Of a stretch of 64,000 nucleotides of DNA, positions 10,318 through 19,371 are shown piece after piece. The position numbers and the translations under genes were made by a program. The number at the start of each line of letters is the position of its first letter. The first letter of the stretch is position 1. The notes under the pieces were generated by a model that made no database searches, was not told where the DNA came from, and saw nothing but the letters and a program-made list of their open reading frames with translations. Source of the stretch: Thauera propionica (GTDB lineage: Bacteria > Pseudomonadota > Gammaproteobacteria > Burkholderiales > Rhodocyclaceae); contig NZ_NOIH01000013.1 in assembly GCF_002245655.1 (NCBI RefSeq), positions 62,001-126,000 of the forward strand. Reading direction: 5' to 3'.

Positions 10318-11535
10318 CTACGGCACGCTGTGGTAAGCGCGCTCCAGCCGCCACGCCACGATGCCCAGCACCACGCCGGCCACGGCCGCCCCCACGGGGA
10401 GCGCCACGGCCCCTTCCCAACTGCCGCGGCTGGCCACCAGCGCCGCCAGCAACGGGGGGCCGAGCAGCTGGCCCAGGTTCGAGATCTGCATGTTGAGGCC
10501 CTGGAAAGTGCCGATCTGGCGCGAGGTACGGGCGATGACGGTCGAGGCCGACAGGATCGATGACGGGATCAGGCCGCCGATGAAGGACACGCCCAGGCAG
10601 GCGAGGTAGCGCAGGCCATCGGACAGCGTCGGCGAGAAGGCGGCATACATGCACACGCCGCTCAACCCGCTGCCCAGCACCAGCAGCCTGCCGCGCGCCA
10701 CATTGCGCCGCAGCAGTGCCCCACCGATGACGTTGCCCGGCACATTCACCAGCACCATCACGCAGGACAGCAGTGCGACCCAGCCGATCTCCAGCCCGCG
10801 CTCGTCGCGCAGGAAGGTGGGCAGCCACACGATCAGGGTGAAGTGCTGCACCGACCAGGTGGCGAACAGCAGGCCAAGGACCCACGCCAGCGGCTGGCGC
10901 ATCACCTCGCGGGCGACGGCCAGCGCACCGTCGTCTGCGGCAGGTGCCTCGGCGAATTGGTAGTGCCGACGCTGCCACCACACCGACGCCCCGCCTGCCG
11001 CAAGCAGCGCGATCGCGAACCACCAGATCGCCTGCCACCCACCGACGCCCTGCAGCATGGGGGCCGCGATCATCACCAGGCCGATGCCTGCCGGCATGTA
11101 GGCCGCCCATACCCCCAGCACGAAGCGCCGGTCCGCCGGCCGGCTGGCCGCCGACAGCAGGATCGGCGCCGACACAGCGACCGCGATATAGGCGGCGCCC
11201 TCGACCACGCGCGCCGCGAGCAACAGTGGAAAGCTCGTTGCCAGCACGCTGCCCACACCGCCCGCAACGCCGAAGCCGATGCCCGCGAGGCACAGCCGCA
11301 AGCCGCCGATCCGATCGGCCGAGAGACCGAACACCACTGCCACCGAAACCGCCAGCACGTTGATCGCCGACGACAGCCAGCCCGCCTCGACCAGGCTCAG
11401 GCCGAAGGCATCGCGCAGCGCCGTGATCATGATCGAAACCTTGCCCACGTTGGCTGCAATCGCCACTCCGCACAGCAGCGCGGCGGATACCGCCAGCCAG
11501 TGCGTGGCGGACACGCTCCGCGTCGACTCAGTCAT
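10318..11535 (-). CDS. MFS transporter, probably for an aromatic acid
   Basis: Predicted 405-residue inner-membrane permease with about 12 hydrophobic helices and an MFS loop-2/3 motif form (LSADRIGGLRLC). It resembles the CynX/NimT/AAHS-like anion and aromatic-acid permeases in general layout. It overlaps the LysR regulator gene by 8 bases on the same strand and lies divergent from the MobA-like hydroxylase, so uptake of the hydroxylase substrate is the likely role. The substrate is inferred from context only. Confidence 0.82.
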   Translation of the reverse strand: MTESTRSVSATHWLAVSAALLCGVAIAANVGKVSIMITALRDAFGLSLVEAGWLSSAINVLAVSVAVVFGLSADRIGGLRLCLAGIGFGVAGGVGSVLATSFPLLLAARVVEGAAYIAVAVSAPILLSAASRPADRRFVLGVWAAYMPAGIGLVMIAAPMLQGVGGWQAIWWFAIALLAAGGASVWWQRRHYQFAEAPAADDGALAVAREVMRQPLAWVLGLLFATWSVQHFTLIVWLPTFLRDERGLEIGWVALLSCVMVLVNVPGNVIGGALLRRNVARGRLLVLGSGLSGVCMYAAFSPTLSDGLRYLACLGVSFIGGLIPSSILSASTVIARTSRQIGTFQGLNMQISNLGQLLGPPLLAALVASRGSWEGAVALPVGAAVAGVVLGIVAWRLERAYHSVP

Positions 11536-12493
11536 CCGCCTCTCCCCGCTTTCCTCCGTCGTCCGCGGCCGGCATCAGCTCCTCGTCGCCGCTCCGCTCG
11601 CCGTGCAGTTCCCGGATCACGCTCCGTAGCCAGCGATTGCCGGGCTCGTGGTGGAAACGCCCGTGCCAGTGCTGCTTGACCGCGTACCGGGGCAAGGCGA
11701 ACGGCACCGGATAGCAGCGGACCCTACCGCGCTCTGCCAGCATCTCGCCGAACCGGCTGGGCACGATGACCAGCAGGTCGGTCTGCTCGATGACGAAGGA
11801 CACGCCGATGAAGTTGGGGATGCGCAGTGCCACCTTGCGCATGATCTTCTGCCGCAGGACCTCGCGGTCGATGTACAGATGCCCCGTGCCGGACGTCGTC
11901 ACCACCGCGTGATCCTCGGCCTCGAACTGCGCAAGGCTGAGGCCGTCGCGGAGTCGCGGATGCTCGGCGCTTGCCAGGCAGACGTAGTGCTGACGGAACA
12001 GCGACTGCTGGTAGAAACCCGCGTCGAGCTGCGGCATGAAACCCAGCGCCAGGTCGACATCGCCGGCCTCGAGCATGTGCGCCGTGTCGGCCGTGAGGTT
12101 GAACACCTCGATACGCACGCCGGGCGCCAGGCTGCGCACGTGCGCCCACAGGCGCGGCAGCAGCACGAACTGCGAGATGTCCGTCATCGCGATGCGAAAG
12201 CTGCGCTGCGCCGTCGCCGGGTCGAACACGCTGCGATGGCCGAGTGCGACGTTGAGCGCATCGATCGCCTTGCGGATCGGCTGCACCAGCTCTTCGCCCA
12301 GCGGCGTCGGCTCCATGCTGCCGGCGATGCGCACGAACAGCGGATCACCGAAATGCTGACGCAGCTTGGCGAGGGCGATGCTGACCTGCGGCTGCCCCAG
12401 CCCGAGCTGGTCGGCTGCGCGACTGACGCTGCGTGTCTTGTAGATCTCGTCGAAGACCTGCAGCAAGCGGATGTCGAGGGAGTTGGGGTTCAT
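11528..12493 (-). CDS. LysR-family transcriptional regulator of the aromatic cluster
   Basis: Predicted 321-residue regulator. The N-terminal winged helix-turn-helix (SVSRAADQLGLGQPQVSIAL, about residues 23-42) is followed by a typical effector-binding domain. The C-terminal 20 residues are charged and unusual. It faces the hydroxylase gene across a 144-base region holding two inverted repeats, the classical layout for a LysR activator controlling a divergent catabolic operon and itself. It probably also drives the downstream MFS gene. The inducer may be 3-hydroxybenzoate, by inference. Confidence 0.92.
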   Translation of the reverse strand: MNPNSLDIRLLQVFDEIYKTRSVSRAADQLGLGQPQVSIALAKLRQHFGDPLFVRIAGSMEPTPLGEELVQPIRKAIDALNVALGHRSVFDPATAQRSFRIAMTDISQFVLLPRLWAHVRSLAPGVRIEVFNLTADTAHMLEAGDVDLALGFMPQLDAGFYQQSLFRQHYVCLASAEHPRLRDGLSLAQFEAEDHAVVTTSGTGHLYIDREVLRQKIMRKVALRIPNFIGVSFVIEQTDLLVIVPSRFGEMLAERGRVRCYPVPFALPRYAVKQHWHGRFHHEPGNRWLRSVIRELHGERSGDEELMPAADDGGKRGEADD

Positions 12494-12508
12494 GCGGGGC
12501 TGAAATTT

Positions 12509-12555
12509 ATTCGATTATCGAATCGGAGCTATTCAATTCATTGCATGGATTGAAT
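12509..12555. promoter_or_regulatory. LysR operator region between lysR and mobA-like gene
   Basis: Two inverted repeats sit side by side. ATTCGATTATCGAAT (12509-12523) is perfect, and ATTCAAT (12531-12537) with ATTGAAT (12549-12555) is separated by 11 bases. The second fits the T-N11-A layout of LysR sites. The first starts only 15 bases from the lysR start codon, consistent with autoregulation. Confidence 0.6.
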
Positions 12556-12637
12556 TCTGTCCGATCGATAAAGTCGCAGCCACCTAAATTTGCTTGATGA
12601 AAGCAATAAGCACACTGATCCATCGGAGAGACACACC

Positions 12638-14515
12638 ATGCAGTTCTATCTGAACGGCTACAAGCCCGGCGACCCCACCCTGCAGGATGCCGCCCTGCCC
12701 GAGACCGCCGACGTCGTCATCATCGGTAGCGGTCCCGCCGGCGCGCTGCTGGCGGCCCAGCTGTCGTCCTTCCCCGGGATTCGCACCCGTCTCGTCGAAC
12801 GCCGCAACGGTCCGCTCGAACTGGGTCAGGCGGATGGCGTGGCCTGCCGCACGGTCGAGACCTTCCAGGCCTTCGGCCTGGCCGAGGAGCTGGTCCGCGA
12901 AGGCTACTGGGTGAACGAGACCGTGTTCTGGCGCCCGTCGCCGGACGATCGCAACAAGATCGCCCGTACCGGCCGCGTGCAGGACGTCGAGGATGGCCTG
13001 TCGGAGTTCCCGCATCTCATCGTCAACCAGGCCCGCCTGCAGCAGATGCTGCTCGACTACATGCGCAAGTCGCCGTCGCGCCTGGAATGCGACTATGGCC
13101 TGGAGTTCGACGCGCTGAAGGTCGATGCCGAGGGCGAGTATCCGGTGGAGGTCAGGCTGCGCGACGTCAACACGGGCATCATGAAGACGATCCGCGCGAA
13201 GTACGTGGTCGGCTGCGACGGTGCCCGCAGCAAGGTGCGCGAATCGATCGGCGCGAAGCTGCACGGCGATTTCGCCAACCACGCGTGGGGCGTGGTCGAC
13301 ATGCTGGCCGTCACCGACTTCCCCGACATCCGCCTGAAGTCGGCCATCCAGTCCGCCGACGAAGGCAACATCCTGCTGATTCCGCGTGAAGGCGGCTACA
13401 TGGTGCGGCTGTACGTCGACCTCGGCGAAGTCGATCCGAACAATCGCGACGCCATCCGCGACATCACGCAGGAACAGGTCATCGCCACCGCCCAGCGCGT
13501 GCTCCATCCCTACACGCTCGACGTGCGTCACGTGGTGTGGTTTTCGGTGTACCAGGTCGGCCAGCGCGTCACCGACCGTTTCGACGACGTCCTGCCCGAG
13601 CACGCCGGCTCGCGCCTGCCCCGCGTGTTCATCGCCGGCGACGCCTGCCACACCCACAGCGCCAAGGCCGGCCAGGGCATGAACGTGTCGATGCAGGACA
13701 CCTTCAACCTGGGCTGGAAGCTGATCTCGGTGCTGGAGGGGCGCGCCAGGCCCGAACTGCTGCGCACCTACTCGACCGAGCGCCACGCGATCGCCCAGGG
13801 CCTTATCGACTTCGATCGCGAATGGTCGAAGATCATGGCCTCGCCGCCGAAGGACCCCGCGCATCCGGAACGCGGCGGCGTCGACCCCGCCGAGCTGCAG
13901 GCCTACTTCGTCAAGTCGGGCCGCTTCACTGCCGGCATGGCCACCCACTATCCGCCTGCCACGGTGCTGACCGCACCCGACACGCACCAGGCGCTGGCCA
14001 CGGGTTTCACCATCGGCACGCGCTTTCACTCGGCACCGGTCGTGCGCCTGGCCGACGCCAAGCCGATGCAGCTGGGTCACGTCGCCCGCGCCGATGCCGC
14101 CTGGCGCATCTACGCCTTCGCCGATGCCAGCGGCACCCGGCTGCGCGGCCTGATGGACTTCCTTGCCGACTCGTCCGACTCGCCGGTGCGCCGTTTCACC
14201 CCGGCCGGCGCCGACCCCGACAGCGTCATCGATGTGCGCGCGGTGTTCCAGCAATACCACCGCGAGCTCAAGGTGGACGAGTTGCCGACGATGCTGCTGC
14301 CGCCCAAGGGCCGCTTCGGGCTGCTCGACTACGAGAAAGCCTTCGCGCCCGACCCCAAGAGCGGCCAGGACATCTTCGAGCTGCGCGGCATCGACCGTGC
14401 GCAAGGTGCGATCGTCGTGGTTCGCCCCGATCAATACGTCGCCAACGTGCTGCCGCTGGACGCACACGACGCGCTGACGGCATTCTTCGCGGCTTTCCTG
14501 ATCGATCGTCACTGA
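12638..14515 (+). CDS. mobA: MobA-like 3-hydroxybenzoate 4-monooxygenase
   Basis: Predicted 625-residue FAD monooxygenase of the phenol-hydroxylase type. It has the GSGPAG dinucleotide loop at residues 30-35, the second FAD site VGCDGARSKVR, and RVFIAGDACHTHSAKAGQGM for the GD motif, followed by a C-terminal thioredoxin-like domain. Many long stretches match what I know of Comamonas MobA (start MQFxLNG, LGQADG, GRVQDTEDGLSEFPH-like, LRGIDRxQGAxVVVRPDQYVA), which hydroxylates 3-hydroxybenzoate to protocatechuate using NADPH. The ATG at 12638 follows GGAGAG and matches the MobA N-terminus, so it is preferred to a start at 12590. Substrate is likely but not proven. Confidence 0.88.
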   Translation: MQFYLNGYKPGDPTLQDAALPETADVVIIGSGPAGALLAAQLSSFPGIRTRLVERRNGPLELGQADGVACRTVETFQAFGLAEELVREGYWVNETVFWRPSPDDRNKIARTGRVQDVEDGLSEFPHLIVNQARLQQMLLDYMRKSPSRLECDYGLEFDALKVDAEGEYPVEVRLRDVNTGIMKTIRAKYVVGCDGARSKVRESIGAKLHGDFANHAWGVVDMLAVTDFPDIRLKSAIQSADEGNILLIPREGGYMVRLYVDLGEVDPNNRDAIRDITQEQVIATAQRVLHPYTLDVRHVVWFSVYQVGQRVTDRFDDVLPEHAGSRLPRVFIAGDACHTHSAKAGQGMNVSMQDTFNLGWKLISVLEGRARPELLRTYSTERHAIAQGLIDFDREWSKIMASPPKDPAHPERGGVDPAELQAYFVKSGRFTAGMATHYPPATVLTAPDTHQALATGFTIGTRFHSAPVVRLADAKPMQLGHVARADAAWRIYAFADASGTRLRGLMDFLADSSDSPVRRFTPAGADPDSVIDVRAVFQQYHRELKVDELPTMLLPPKGRFGLLDYEKAFAPDPKSGQDIFELRGIDRAQGAIVVVRPDQYVANVLPLDAHDALTAFFAAFLIDRH

Positions 14516-14526
14516 GCGAGGTATTG

Positions 14527-15237
14527 ATGAGCGGCATCCGCTACCTGTGGTCCCCGGCACCCACCCCTTCGCTTCCGGTTCGAGGCTGCGATGCCCGCTT
14601 TCCCGTCCGGCGCATCTTCTGCGTCGGACGCAACTACCACGCCCACGCCATCGAGATGGGCAACCCGATCGACAAGGCGACGATGCGCCCCTTCTACTTC
14701 ATGAAGGACGCAGGCAGCCTGGTCGAGTCGGGCGCCACCGTGCCCTACCCGCCCGGCACGCAGGACTACCAGTACGAGATGGAGCTGGTCGTCGCCATCG
14801 GCGCCGCCGGCTTCCGCGTCGCCGAAGCGGAGGCGGACAGGCTGATCCATGGCTATGCCGCCGGCCTCGACATGACCCGCCGCGACCTGCAGAAGGCCGG
14901 CCGTGACCAGGGCCGCCCCTGGGACCTGGGCAAGAACTTCGAGCAGGGCGCGATCTGCGGCGAAATCGTGCCTGCTGCCGGACTCGGCGTGCTCGACCGG
15001 GGCGCCATCGCACTGCAGGTCAATGGCCAGACGCGGCAATCGGCCGATCTGTCGCTGTTGATCTGGAACCTGCGCGAGCTGATCGCCGACCTGTCGCAGT
15101 TCTACCACCTCCAGGCCGGCGACCTGATCTACACCGGCACGCCGGAAGGCGTCGGCGCGGTCAAGCCGGGCGACCGCCTGCAGGGCCACATCGAAGGCGT
15201 AGGCGATATCGCGCTGCAGATCGGCGAGCCGGAATAA
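14527..15237 (+). CDS. Fumarylacetoacetate-hydrolase family protein, fumarylpyruvate-hydrolase-like
   Basis: Predicted 236-residue cytoplasmic hydrolase. It shows the family blocks FCVGRNYHAHAIEMG, the metal ligands in YEMELVVAIG, and GLDMTRRDLQ and YTGTPEGVG typical of the NagK fumarylpyruvate hydrolases of the gentisate pathway. It starts 11 bases after the hydroxylase stop with GAGCGAGG upstream, so it is co-transcribed. A gentisate-pathway-like enzyme beside a protocatechuate-forming hydroxylase is a mismatch, so the real substrate may be another acylpyruvate. Confidence 0.85.
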   Translation: MSGIRYLWSPAPTPSLPVRGCDARFPVRRIFCVGRNYHAHAIEMGNPIDKATMRPFYFMKDAGSLVESGATVPYPPGTQDYQYEMELVVAIGAAGFRVAEAEADRLIHGYAAGLDMTRRDLQKAGRDQGRPWDLGKNFEQGAICGEIVPAAGLGVLDRGAIALQVNGQTRQSADLSLLIWNLRELIADLSQFYHLQAGDLIYTGTPEGVGAVKPGDRLQGHIEGVGDIALQIGEPE

Positions 15238-15320
15238 CCAGCCGTAGCGGCTGCGCCGCGAATGTACGAACACACAACACAGCGGGCCTGAAACCCGCCC
15301 CCGACAGAGGAGACACTTCC

Positions 15321-16352
15321 ATGCAATTTCGTACCACCGTGCTCTGCACCTTCGCCGCCCTGGCACTGCCGCTCCAGGCCCACGCCCAAGCCGAGCCGAT
15401 CGTGATCAAGGTCGCGCATCTGCTGCCGGCGATGGCGCCGATCCACACCAAGGTCATCGCGCCCTGGTGCGACAAGCTGGCGGCGGAGTCGCAGGGCAGG
15501 CTCAAGTGCCAGATCTATCCGGCCATGCAGCTTGGCGGCACGCCGCCACAGCTGCTCAGCCAGGTGCGCGACGGCGTGGCCGACATCGTCTATACCCTGC
15601 CGGGCTACACCCCCGGCCGTTTCCCGACCTCCGAGGTGTTCGAACTGCCCTTCGTCACGACGAACCACGAGGCATCCGCGCGCGCGATGTGGGACTTCGT
15701 GCAGTCCCACTCGGCCAAGGAATTCGCCGGCCTCAAGCCGCTGGCCGTGTGGGTGAACGGTCCCAACGTGCTCCACACCCGCGACCGTCAGGTCAACACG
15801 CTCGACGACCTGAAGGGCCTGAAGGTGCGCGCGCCCTCGCGGCTGGGCAACAAGCTGCTGGCCGCGCTGGGCGCGACGCCGGTCGGCATGCCGGTACCGC
15901 AGATGGCGGAAAGCCTGTCCAAGGGTGTCATCGACGGCACGCTGGTGCCGTGGGAAGTGGTGCCGGCCACCAAGACGCACGAACTCACGCAGTTCCACGG
16001 CGAGCCCGGTGGCGCACGCACCCTGACCACCGCGACGATGATCTACGTCATGAACCAAAAGAAGTACGACAGCCTGCCGCCCGATCTGCAGAAGGTCATC
16101 GACGACAACAGCGGCCGCGAGTTCTCGGCGTGGGTTGCCGTCCAGCACGCCGAGGCCGACACCGTCGGCCGCAAGCTGGCAACCGACGCCAGGAACACCG
16201 TCTACACGATCCCTGCAGACGAGATGGCGCGTTGGCAGACCGCTGCCCGGCCCGTGACCGACGAGTGGATCAAGGAAACGAGTGCCAAGGGCGCCGATGG
16301 CCAGAAGCTGTACGAGGATGCCGTCGCGCTGGTCGACAAGTACTCGCGATAA
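15321..16352 (+). CDS. TRAP transporter solute-binding protein (DctP type), orphan
   Basis: Predicted 343-residue periplasmic protein with a clear signal peptide ending LPLQAHAQA and a DctP fold. The conserved segment LKGLKVRAPSRLGNKLLAALGA carries the arginine that usually binds the substrate carboxylate. GAGGAG lies 9 bases before the ATG. It follows the FAH gene in the aromatic operon, suggesting it binds an aromatic or related carboxylate. The membrane subunits DctQ and DctM are not present here, so it must use a permease encoded elsewhere or have another role. Confidence 0.88.
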   Translation: MQFRTTVLCTFAALALPLQAHAQAEPIVIKVAHLLPAMAPIHTKVIAPWCDKLAAESQGRLKCQIYPAMQLGGTPPQLLSQVRDGVADIVYTLPGYTPGRFPTSEVFELPFVTTNHEASARAMWDFVQSHSAKEFAGLKPLAVWVNGPNVLHTRDRQVNTLDDLKGLKVRAPSRLGNKLLAALGATPVGMPVPQMAESLSKGVIDGTLVPWEVVPATKTHELTQFHGEPGGARTLTTATMIYVMNQKKYDSLPPDLQKVIDDNSGREFSAWVAVQHAEADTVGRKLATDARNTVYTIPADEMARWQTAARPVTDEWIKETSAKGADGQKLYEDAVALVDKYSR

Positions 16353-16372
16353 CGCCTTCGCCCGAGCGGCCC

Positions 16373-17593
16373 TCAGTGCCGCTCGGAATCCGTCTGTTGC
16401 TGCGCCGGATCGCCCAGGAAAGACTCCGGCACCGGTAGCGGCGTGCTCGGCACCAGCATGTCGCCGGGGCAGAGCTGCTCGGTGAAGCCGTCGAGCGAGC
16501 CCATGGAACGGCAGTCGCGTCGCGCCACCGGTTCGCTGGTCATGTAGGCAATCACCAGTTGTGTCAGCGCCACCAGCGCGTCGCGGTGGGTGCGCTCCTG
16601 CGCGTGCGAGGCGTCGGCGCCGAAGCCGATCAGCGCCGTGCGGATGTCGTTGCCGGCCTCGACCGCGGCGGCGGAGTCCGACCGGTAGTAGCGGAAGATG
16701 TCGCGCCGGTGGGCGATGCCCTGCTCCTTTGCGAGCGCGATGAGCTTGTGCGTGAGGTGGTAGTCGAAGGGGCCGGACATGTCCTGCATGCAGATGGTGG
16801 CCGCGTGCTCGGAGGTGTTCTGCCCCGGAGCTGCGATGGAAATGTCCAGGCTCACCATCTCCGCGATCTCGCCATGCAGCGCCGCCGAGGCGCCGGAGCC
16901 GATCTCCTCGGTGATCGTCAGCAGCGGATGCACATCCACCGGCAGCGCCAGACCCTGGTCGCGGATCGCCTTGCACGCGGTCAGCAGCGCGGCCACCGCC
17001 GCCTTGTCGTCGAGGTAGCGCGAGTTGATGTAGCCGTCGGGCTGGATCTCCGGCTGAGGGTCGAAGGCGATCCAGTCGCCGACGTTGAGCCCGGCGGCGT
17101 CGAGCGCGGCACGGTCCTCGGCCGGCAGGTCGACCCGCACCTCGACGTGCTCCCAACCCACCGGCTGGGTGTCGATCTCGCCGCCGAAGGCATGGCCCGA
17201 GGTCTTCAGCGGCAGACAGGTACCGCGAACCTGGCCACCGTCGGTGAAGATGGTCAGGCGCGAGCCTTCGGCGAAGCGTGCCGACCAGTGGCCGATCGGC
17301 ACGATCTCCAGCCGGCCATTGGCCTTGAGCGATTTCACCATCGCCCCCAGGGTGTCGAGGTGGGCGACCACCGCGCGCGCCGGCTGAGATTCGCGCCCCT
17401 TCAGCGTGGCGCGGATGGCGCCGCGGCGGGTGATCTCGTAGGGAATGCCGAGCGCGGCGAAGCGCCCGGCGGTGTAGCGCACCACGGCATCGGTCAGCCC
17501 CACCGGGCTCGGAATGGCCAGCAGCTGCAGCAGGGTTTCCTCTAAGTAGGCGTAGTCGATCTCCAGCGCGTGCGGATGGCGCGGTTCGTTCAT
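16373..17593 (-). CDS. M42-family peptidase of the NAGGN osmolyte cluster
   Basis: Predicted 406-residue metallo-aminopeptidase-like protein. Metal-site segments are visible: VVAHLDTLG, YLDDKAA and TITEEIGSG, with a histidine late in the chain (GADASHAQERTH). It is the last gene of asnO-ngg-M42, an order known for the N-acetylglutaminylglutamine amide system in other bacteria. The exact reaction is not settled; turnover or trimming of the dipeptide is a reasonable guess. A 35-base gap separates it from ngg. Confidence 0.9.
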   Translation of the reverse strand: MNEPRHPHALEIDYAYLEETLLQLLAIPSPVGLTDAVVRYTAGRFAALGIPYEITRRGAIRATLKGRESQPARAVVAHLDTLGAMVKSLKANGRLEIVPIGHWSARFAEGSRLTIFTDGGQVRGTCLPLKTSGHAFGGEIDTQPVGWEHVEVRVDLPAEDRAALDAAGLNVGDWIAFDPQPEIQPDGYINSRYLDDKAAVAALLTACKAIRDQGLALPVDVHPLLTITEEIGSGASAALHGEIAEMVSLDISIAAPGQNTSEHAATICMQDMSGPFDYHLTHKLIALAKEQGIAHRRDIFRYYRSDSAAAVEAGNDIRTALIGFGADASHAQERTHRDALVALTQLVIAYMTSEPVARRDCRSMGSLDGFTEQLCPGDMLVPSTPLPVPESFLGDPAQQQTDSERH

Positions 17594-17628
17594 GCGTGGC
17601 TCCTCCGGTCAGGTCCCGTGTCCGGCGC

Positions 17629-19362
17629 TCAGGCGACGGCGCGCGTACGCGGGAACAGCAGATCGACGAAACGCTCCGCCGTCGGCTGCGGTTCATGGTT
17701 GGCAAGACCCGGGCGCTCGTTGGCCTCGATGATCACGTAGTCGGGCCCATCGACCGCCGGCACCAGGAAGTCCAGTCCGGTCACGGGGATATCGAGCGCG
17801 CGTGCGGCCTGTTCCGCCGCCTCGCGCAGGGCCGGATGCAGTTCGGCGGTGACGTCGTGGATGGTGCCGCCGGTGTGCAGATTGGCGGTGTTGCGCACCT
17901 GCAGGCGCGTATCGGCCGGCAGCACCGTATCGAGTGACGCGCCCTGCGCGGCGATGCAGCGCTCGGTCTCGGCGTCGAGCGGGATGCGCGACTCGCCGCC
18001 GGTCGCGGCTGCCCGGCGCCGGCTCTGTTTGTCGATCAACTCGCGCACGCTGCTGTGGCCATCGCCGACGATGACCGGAGGCCGACGCACCGCGGCGGCC
18101 ACCACACGGAAATCGATGACGACGATACGCAGGTCCTGCCCGGCGCAGAACTGCTCGACGACCACCCGGTCGCAGAACTGGCGCGCACGCCCGATCGCCG
18201 CGCGTACCTCGTCCGCCGTGCGCAGGTTCACGCTGATGCCCTTGCCCTGCTCGCCCTCGACCGGCTTCACAACCACGGCACCGCTCGATGCGAGCAAGGC
18301 CAGCCAGGCGTCCTCGTCGGCCACGTCGGCCTGCTGCGGCACCGCCAGCCCCTCGGCCGCGAGCAGCTTCAGCGTCACCCGTTTGTCCTGGCAGCGGCTC
18401 ATGGCCACGGCCGAGCTCAGCTCCGACAGCGACTCGCGGCAGACGATGCTGCGCCCGCCAAGCGTGAGGCGGAAGTAGCCGTTCTCGGCGTCGATTACCT
18501 CGGCGTGGATGCCGCGGCGCACCGCCTCGTCCACGATCAGCCGCGCATAGGGATTGAGCCCCTCCAGTGCCTCACGGCCGCCGGTGAACAGGGGCTCGTT
18601 GATTGCGTTGCAGCGCTTCACCGCGAAGGCCGGGATGCGCTGGAAGCCGAGCTTCTCGTACAGCGCGATGGCCTGCTCGTTGTCGTGCATCACCGACACA
18701 TCCATCCAGGCCCGGCCGCGCGCCTGATAGTGCTCGGCCAGATAGCGCACCAGCGCTTCGCCGATGCCGGGGTGCGTCGCCTGCGGCGCCACGGCCAGGG
18801 CCCACAGGCTGGCGCCGTTGTGAGCATCGGCAAAGGCCTCGACATGGTCCAGCCCCATCGCCACGCCGATCACCTCGCCGCTGTCGCGATCCTCCGCCAG
18901 CGCGTAGGTAATGCCACGGCTGGCACGCTCGCGCCATACGCGCAGCGGGTCGACCGGCACCATGCGCCGCGCGCGGTAGAGCGCGTTGATCGCGGCGACG
19001 TCGGCGCGCGTGCGCAGCCGGCGCAGCGTGAAGCCGCGCCGGGCAGCGCGCCGGGTGCGGTAGGACGCGAGCTGCAGGCGGAAGGCATCGGACGGGTCGA
19101 GGAAGAGCTGCTGCGGCGCGCTGGCGACCACCACCTGTGGCTTCTCGACGTAGAAGGCGATGTCGCGCTGGCCGGGCCGCTCCTGCAACAGGGCCGTCGC
19201 CAGCGCGGCCGGGTCCCGCCAGGTCTGCGCCGGCAACAGTCGCCCCCAGCCGCACTCGATGATCGCGTCTGCAGGCATCGCCTCCCGCTCCGGGAGGCTC
19301 GCATGCAGGCTGAGGGAGGACTGGCCGGCGCGCAGCGCGCGGGCGATCTCTTTGCGGATCAT
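17629..19362 (-). CDS. ngg: N-acetylglutaminylglutamine synthetase
   Basis: Predicted 577-residue two-domain enzyme. The N-terminal half is a GNAT acetyltransferase (LWALAVAPQATHPGIGEALV around residues 190-210, then the LYEKLGF block). The C-terminal half is an ATP-grasp ligase (VVKPVEGEQGKGISV, later YVIIEANERPGLANHEPQ). Together they acetylate and join two glutamines to make the precursor of the compatible solute NAGGN. It lies 9 bases after asnO on the same strand. Role assigned from the family and the three-gene context. Confidence 0.92.
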   Translation of the reverse strand: MIRKEIARALRAGQSSLSLHASLPEREAMPADAIIECGWGRLLPAQTWRDPAALATALLQERPGQRDIAFYVEKPQVVVASAPQQLFLDPSDAFRLQLASYRTRRAARRGFTLRRLRTRADVAAINALYRARRMVPVDPLRVWRERASRGITYALAEDRDSGEVIGVAMGLDHVEAFADAHNGASLWALAVAPQATHPGIGEALVRYLAEHYQARGRAWMDVSVMHDNEQAIALYEKLGFQRIPAFAVKRCNAINEPLFTGGREALEGLNPYARLIVDEAVRRGIHAEVIDAENGYFRLTLGGRSIVCRESLSELSSAVAMSRCQDKRVTLKLLAAEGLAVPQQADVADEDAWLALLASSGAVVVKPVEGEQGKGISVNLRTADEVRAAIGRARQFCDRVVVEQFCAGQDLRIVVIDFRVVAAAVRRPPVIVGDGHSSVRELIDKQSRRRAAATGGESRIPLDAETERCIAAQGASLDTVLPADTRLQVRNTANLHTGGTIHDVTAELHPALREAAEQAARALDIPVTGLDFLVPAVDGPDYVIIEANERPGLANHEPQPTAERFVDLLFPRTRAVA

Positions 19363-19371
19363 CGTGGGTCC

